Shown here piece by piece: positions 62,571 to 64,000 of a stretch of 64,000 nucleotides of DNA. The DNA is from Ectopseudomonas composti. Lineage in GTDB: Bacteria; Pseudomonadota; Gammaproteobacteria; Pseudomonadales; Pseudomonadaceae. Under the pieces are notes generated by a model, which had not been told where the DNA came from, did no database searches, and saw nothing but the letters and a program-made list of their open reading frames with translations. The stretch is from assembly GCF_001567565.1 (NCBI RefSeq), contig NZ_LSSW01000031.1, positions 62,001 through 126,000 on the forward strand. The letters run 5' to 3'. Each line of letters opens with the position of its first letter. The stretch's first letter is position 1. Position numbers and translations under genes: made by a program.

Positions 62571-64000
62571 CGAAGCGCTGGCAGGACTGCTGGGGCTTGG
62601 CAGCCAGTCGGCGCGCAAGAGTCATTACCCCGAGCTGCTGGCACGCCTGGAAGAGCTGGAAACCGAGCGCAACCGCTACAAATGGCTGTTCGAGCACGCC
62701 GTGCACGGCATCATCCAGGCCAGTCTGCAGGACGGCGTGCTGGCGGCCAATCCGGCGATGGCGCGTATGCTCGGTTATGACGATCCGCAGCAGGTGCTGT
62801 GGTCGCTCAGCGATCTGGCCCGGCATCTGTTCGTCGGCGGTTTCGATGAACTGGAGGTGATTCGAAACCGCCTGAGCCAGGGCCAGGCCCTGCTCGGTTA
62901 TGAAACGCGTCTGCGGCGGCGCGATGGCAGCACCATCGACGTGCTGATGAACCTGTTGCTCAAGCCCGAAGGCGAGGGCGTCTTCGAAGGCTTCGTCGCC
63001 GACATCACCGAGCGCAAGCAGGCACAGCAACGTCTGCAACAACTCAACGACGAGCTGGAGCGCCGCGTCGCCGCGCGCACCTATGAGCTGCTCGAATCCA
63101 ACCGCAACCTGCAGCGCCAGATCGAAGAGCGCGAGCGCATCGAACTGGCCCTGCGTGAGGCGCGCGACGCCGCCGAGGCGGCCAACCGCAGCAAGGACAA
63201 GTACCTGGCCGCGGCCAGTCACGACCTGCTGCAGCCACTCAATGCGGCGCGATTGCTGATCTCCACCCTGCGTGAGCGTGAACTGCCGAGCGCCGAGCAC
63301 AATCTGGTCGAGCGCAGCCATCTGGCGCTGGAAGGCGCCGAAGATCTGCTCGCCGATCTGCTGGATATCTCCAAGCTGGATCAGGCAGCGATCAAGCCGG
63401 ATGTCGACGTCTATCGTCTCGAAGAGCTGCTGGCGCCGCTGGCCTCTGAGTTCGACAGCGTCGCCAGCGCCAATGACCTGCGTCTGCGCGTACGCATCGC
63501 CGACTATGCGGTGCACACCGATTTCCGTCTGCTGACGCGCATCCTGCGTAATTTCCTCAGCAATGCCTGTCGTTACACCGAGCGCGGCGGCGTATTGCTC
63601 GGCGCACGCCGCCGTGGCGACTTCGTCGAACTGCAGGTGTGGGACAGCGGCCGCGGCATCGCGGTGGATCAGCTGGACAAGATTTTCCTCGAGTTCAATC
63701 AGCTGGAGGTCGGCCGCGCCGCTGAGCGCAAGGGTGTCGGCCTGGGCCTGGCCATCGTCGAGCGCATCGCGCGTATGCTGGGTTATCCGGTACAGGTCCG
63801 TTCGCAGCCTGGGCGAGGCTCGGTGTTCAGCATCCGCGTGCCACTGGCGCAGGCCATGCCGCAGCGGCAGGTGCCGTCCGTGGCGCAACCGATTCTCGGC
63901 AATCCCTTGCCGGGGCGGCGTCTGCTGGTGATCGACAACGAGGTGGACATCCTCCATAGCATGGACGCGCTGCTCGGCCAGTGGGGTTGCGAGGTGGTCA
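62554..64000 (+). CDS. ercS: ErcS hybrid sensor histidine kinase, 3' end outside the window
   Basis: The first 482 residues or so are seen. A PAS domain (about 35-160) is followed by a coiled coil, HisKA with His223 in AAASHDLLQPLN, and an HATPase domain (GVGLGLAIVERIARML). A receiver domain begins at about residue 450 (RRLLVIDNEVDILHSMD). It is closely related to nahK at 30 kb, in the same SHDLLQPLN kinase group, but has one PAS and no long N-terminal coiled coil. It overlaps ercA by 17 bases, so ErcA-ErcS are likely coupled. Confidence 0.92.
   Translation, partial: MARRSDEALAGLLGLGSQSARKSHYPELLARLEELETERNRYKWLFEHAVHGIIQASLQDGVLAANPAMARMLGYDDPQQVLWSLSDLARHLFVGGFDELEVIRNRLSQGQALLGYETRLRRRDGSTIDVLMNLLLKPEGEGVFEGFVADITERKQAQQRLQQLNDELERRVAARTYELLESNRNLQRQIEERERIELALREARDAAEAANRSKDKYLAAASHDLLQPLNAARLLISTLRERELPSAEHNLVERSHLALEGAEDLLADLLDISKLDQAAIKPDVDVYRLEELLAPLASEFDSVASANDLRLRVRIADYAVHTDFRLLTRILRNFLSNACRYTERGGVLLGARRRGDFVELQVWDSGRGIAVDQLDKIFLEFNQLEVGRAAERKGVGLGLAIVERIARMLGYPVQVRSQPGRGSVFSIRVPLAQAMPQRQVPSVAQPILGNPLPGRRLLVIDNEVDILHSMDALLGQWGCEVV

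Noticed and set aside
62407..63957. Leftward open frame of 516 codons over ercS
   Set aside because: Antisense shadow of a kinase with all its motifs on the plus strand.

Overview
This is one stretch of a Pseudomonas-type chromosome. The GC-rich coding style, the Pseudomonas REP elements (about 23-bp arms ending in GCCGCTCCTAC), the GGTGCGCACGGCGCACC repeats and the complete exa/erc/pqq alcohol-oxidation locus in the known Pseudomonas order all point there. The repeat families suggest the mendocina/oleovorans lineage, which is inference. There are 55 supported protein genes. The first and last run off the window. No rRNA, tRNA, CRISPR array or intact insertion sequence was seen.

Left part (1-9.9 kb): a leftward operon encodes a DUF1302 protein, a DUF1329 protein, a YCF48-type propeller and an RND/MMPL exporter, probably an outer-membrane/efflux set for a hydrophobic compound. 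An EutR-like AraC regulator separates it from a rightward FAD amine-oxidase-like gene, an EutQ-like cupin and a LuxR regulator. Middle-left (10-21.4 kb): an MFS carrier, an amidase, a MoaF-family protein and two short-chain dehydrogenases lie next to a FeaR-like AraC regulator. A complete TRAP transporter (P, Q, M) and a Bcr/CflA efflux protein follow. MoaF plus an SDR plus a FeaR-like regulator recalls the enterobacterial monoamine regulon, so this block looks like an uncharacterised amine/amide catabolic module.

From 24 kb to the end nearly everything concerns PQQ-dependent alcohol oxidation. pqqF lies at 24.3 kb and pqqABCDE-pqqH at 56-61 kb, bracketing the locus. Between them are a porin, the nitric-oxide sensing pair nosP-nahK, the regulator erbR (agmR), a leftward PQQ-associated ABC system, the two-component pair eraS-eraR, a sorbosone-dehydrogenase-like lipoprotein, and exaA with divergent exaB. 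Downstream of exaB come a MoxJ/PedG-like binding protein, a SoxYZ-like carrier and a metallo-hydrolase. A second quinoprotein alcohol dehydrogenase (pedH), the aldehyde dehydrogenase exaC, ercA and the kinase ercS complete it. Alcohol is oxidised in the periplasm by ExaA (calcium-type site, Asp-Phe-Ser) or PedH (lanthanide-type site, Asp-Phe-Asp). Electrons pass to cytochrome c550 and the aldehyde is oxidised by ExaC.

The main unexplained signals are: (1) a shared 16-bp box, roughly ASTACCAARGKASTAR, in front of at least five operons of the alcohol locus, with matching spacing to a -10-like element in exaB and exaC; (2) the MoaF/amidase/SDR module with a competing-hairpin leader and a triple palindrome at its regulator; (3) REP elements absorbed in frame into pqqH and into the tail of an ABC ATPase; (4) an AT-richer island carrying a HEPN-motif gene and a secreted orphan, inserted inside the alcohol locus beside palindromic repeats; (5) a 158-bp tandem repeat upstream of an orphan acidic protein next to pedH.
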